A stretch of DNA of 31,343 bases from Oxalobacteraceae bacterium (lineage in GTDB: Bacteria > Pseudomonadota > Gammaproteobacteria > Burkholderiales > Burkholderiaceae_D), in contig DPRS01000025.1 in assembly GCA_003537575.1 (NCBI GenBank), forward strand, positions 26,065-57,407. Direction: 5' to 3'. The translations under genes and the position numbers were made by a program. Below, one piece after another: positions 30,712-31,343 of the stretch; the stretch's first letter is position 1, and each line of letters starts with the position of its first letter. The notes under the pieces are model-generated. The model worked only from the letters and a program-made list of their open reading frames with translations, had not been told where the DNA came from and did not search any database.

Positions 30712-31343
30712 ATGCAATGCCCTTTGAAAAAACGTTGGGAACGCCGCAAGGAAGCCCGTCCGCAGGAATTGCTGGCGGCTGCACTCGATTTGTTTGTCGA
30801 GCGCGGCTTTGCTGCCACCCGGCTTGACGATGTCGCATCCCGCGCCGGTGTTTCCAAGGGCACCCTGTATCTGTATTTCGCCAACAAGGAAGAGTTATTC
30901 AAGGCGGTCGTCCGGGAAAACATGTTGCCGGCACTGGATGAAGCCGAAGATTTCATCCAGCAGTATCAAGGAAACAGCGCATCCCTGTTCGAGGAAATCA
31001 TGCTGGGCTGGTGGGAGCGCGTCGGCAGCGCCAAAGTGGCCGGCATCACCAAATTAATCATGGCGGAATCCGGGAATTTCCCGGAAGTGGCACGTTTTTA
31101 TTACGAAGAAGTGATTTCCCGCGTCAACGGCATGGTGGTCAGCATGCTGGAACACGGCATTGCCCGCGGCGAATTCCGCCCGATCGACGCTGCGCAGGCG
31201 ATGCGGGTGGTAGTGGCGCCGATGGTCATGCTGATGATGTGGAACCAATCCTTCGGCGCCTGCAGCATCGAGCCGATTTCGCCGCAGGATTACCTGCGCA
31301 CCTATATCGACATTTACCTGCACGGCCTGCTGCAAGACCCGGC
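30712..31343 (+). CDS. TetR/AcrR-family transcriptional regulator (3' end outside window)
   Basis: Likely repressor of itself and of the divergent MacAB-type operon. The first 210 residues are visible with no stop before the window ends. The N-terminal helix-turn-helix is clear: ARPQELLAAALDLFVERGF, then TRLDDVASRAGVSKGTLY and LYFANKEELFKAVV. The C-terminal ligand part (ITKLIMAESGNFPEVARFYYEEVI, VAPMVMLMMWNQSF) resembles AefR/AcrR-like members that sense small hydrophobic compounds. ATG 30712 is the first in frame after the promoter; no strong ribosome site is seen. The end of the protein is expected shortly past the window edge. Confidence 0.9.
   Translation, partial: MQCPLKKRWERRKEARPQELLAAALDLFVERGFAATRLDDVASRAGVSKGTLYLYFANKEELFKAVVRENMLPALDEAEDFIQQYQGNSASLFEEIMLGWWERVGSAKVAGITKLIMAESGNFPEVARFYYEEVISRVNGMVVSMLEHGIARGEFRPIDAAQAMRVVVAPMVMLMMWNQSFGACSIEPISPQDYLRTYIDIYLHGLLQDP

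Overview
The window reads as chromosomal DNA of a GC-rich betaproteobacterium, most likely order Burkholderiales, family Oxalobacteraceae. The evidence is the gene order leuS-lptE-holA, the general character of the proteins, and hairpin repeats of a kind I associate with that family; this placement is inference. Almost all DNA is coding. I see no prophage, insertion sequence, integrase or CRISPR array.

Layout. Bases 1-6953 (+) hold housekeeping genes: leuS (5' end cut off), lptE, three tandem 52-bp hairpin repeats, holA, proA, a HemJ-like membrane protein and a THUMP-domain RNA methyltransferase, ending in a perfect-palindrome terminator. Bases 7045-13748 are envelope and transport genes: a small lipoprotein, a PqqU/YncD-type TonB-dependent receptor, a lone PAS protein, SodC, an MFS transporter with a coupled mini-protein, and a divergent GcvA-type LysR regulator with a candidate operator between them. 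Bases 13846-16513 look more accessory. They carry a YXWGXW protein with Asp-rich repeats, a beta-barrel protein, a secreted Thr-rich/ERPEK-repeat protein, short tandem DNA repeats, and a degenerate C-terminal piece of an RlmN-like gene just before tRNA-Gly(CCC).

Bases 16514-19772 hold tRNA-Gly, trmB, gluconokinase and a membrane diguanylate cyclase with an intact GGDEF motif and I-site. Bases 19831-25800 form a minus-strand series read as YkgJ-type protein, DUF1439 lipoprotein, terminator, uppP, recQ (1-nt overlap with uppP), an RlmN-like radical SAM enzyme and an RhlE-type helicase. A PHB-depolymerase-family esterase follows on the plus strand.

Bases 26957-31343 are a split MacAB-type efflux operon: a MacA-like adaptor, a separate ATPase and a separate FtsX-type permease. 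It is divergent from a TetR regulator cut by the window edge. A perfect palindrome overlaps the TetR promoter, so the regulator probably represses itself and possibly the pump. The adaptor carries an inserted segment resembling the Spy/CpxP LTxxQ fold.

No complete, clearly new defence or biosynthetic system is visible. The most unusual items are the MacA-Spy-like architecture, the 52-bp hairpin repeats before holA, the RlmN paralogue plus relic, the repeat-rich secreted protein, and the small translationally coupled ORFs.
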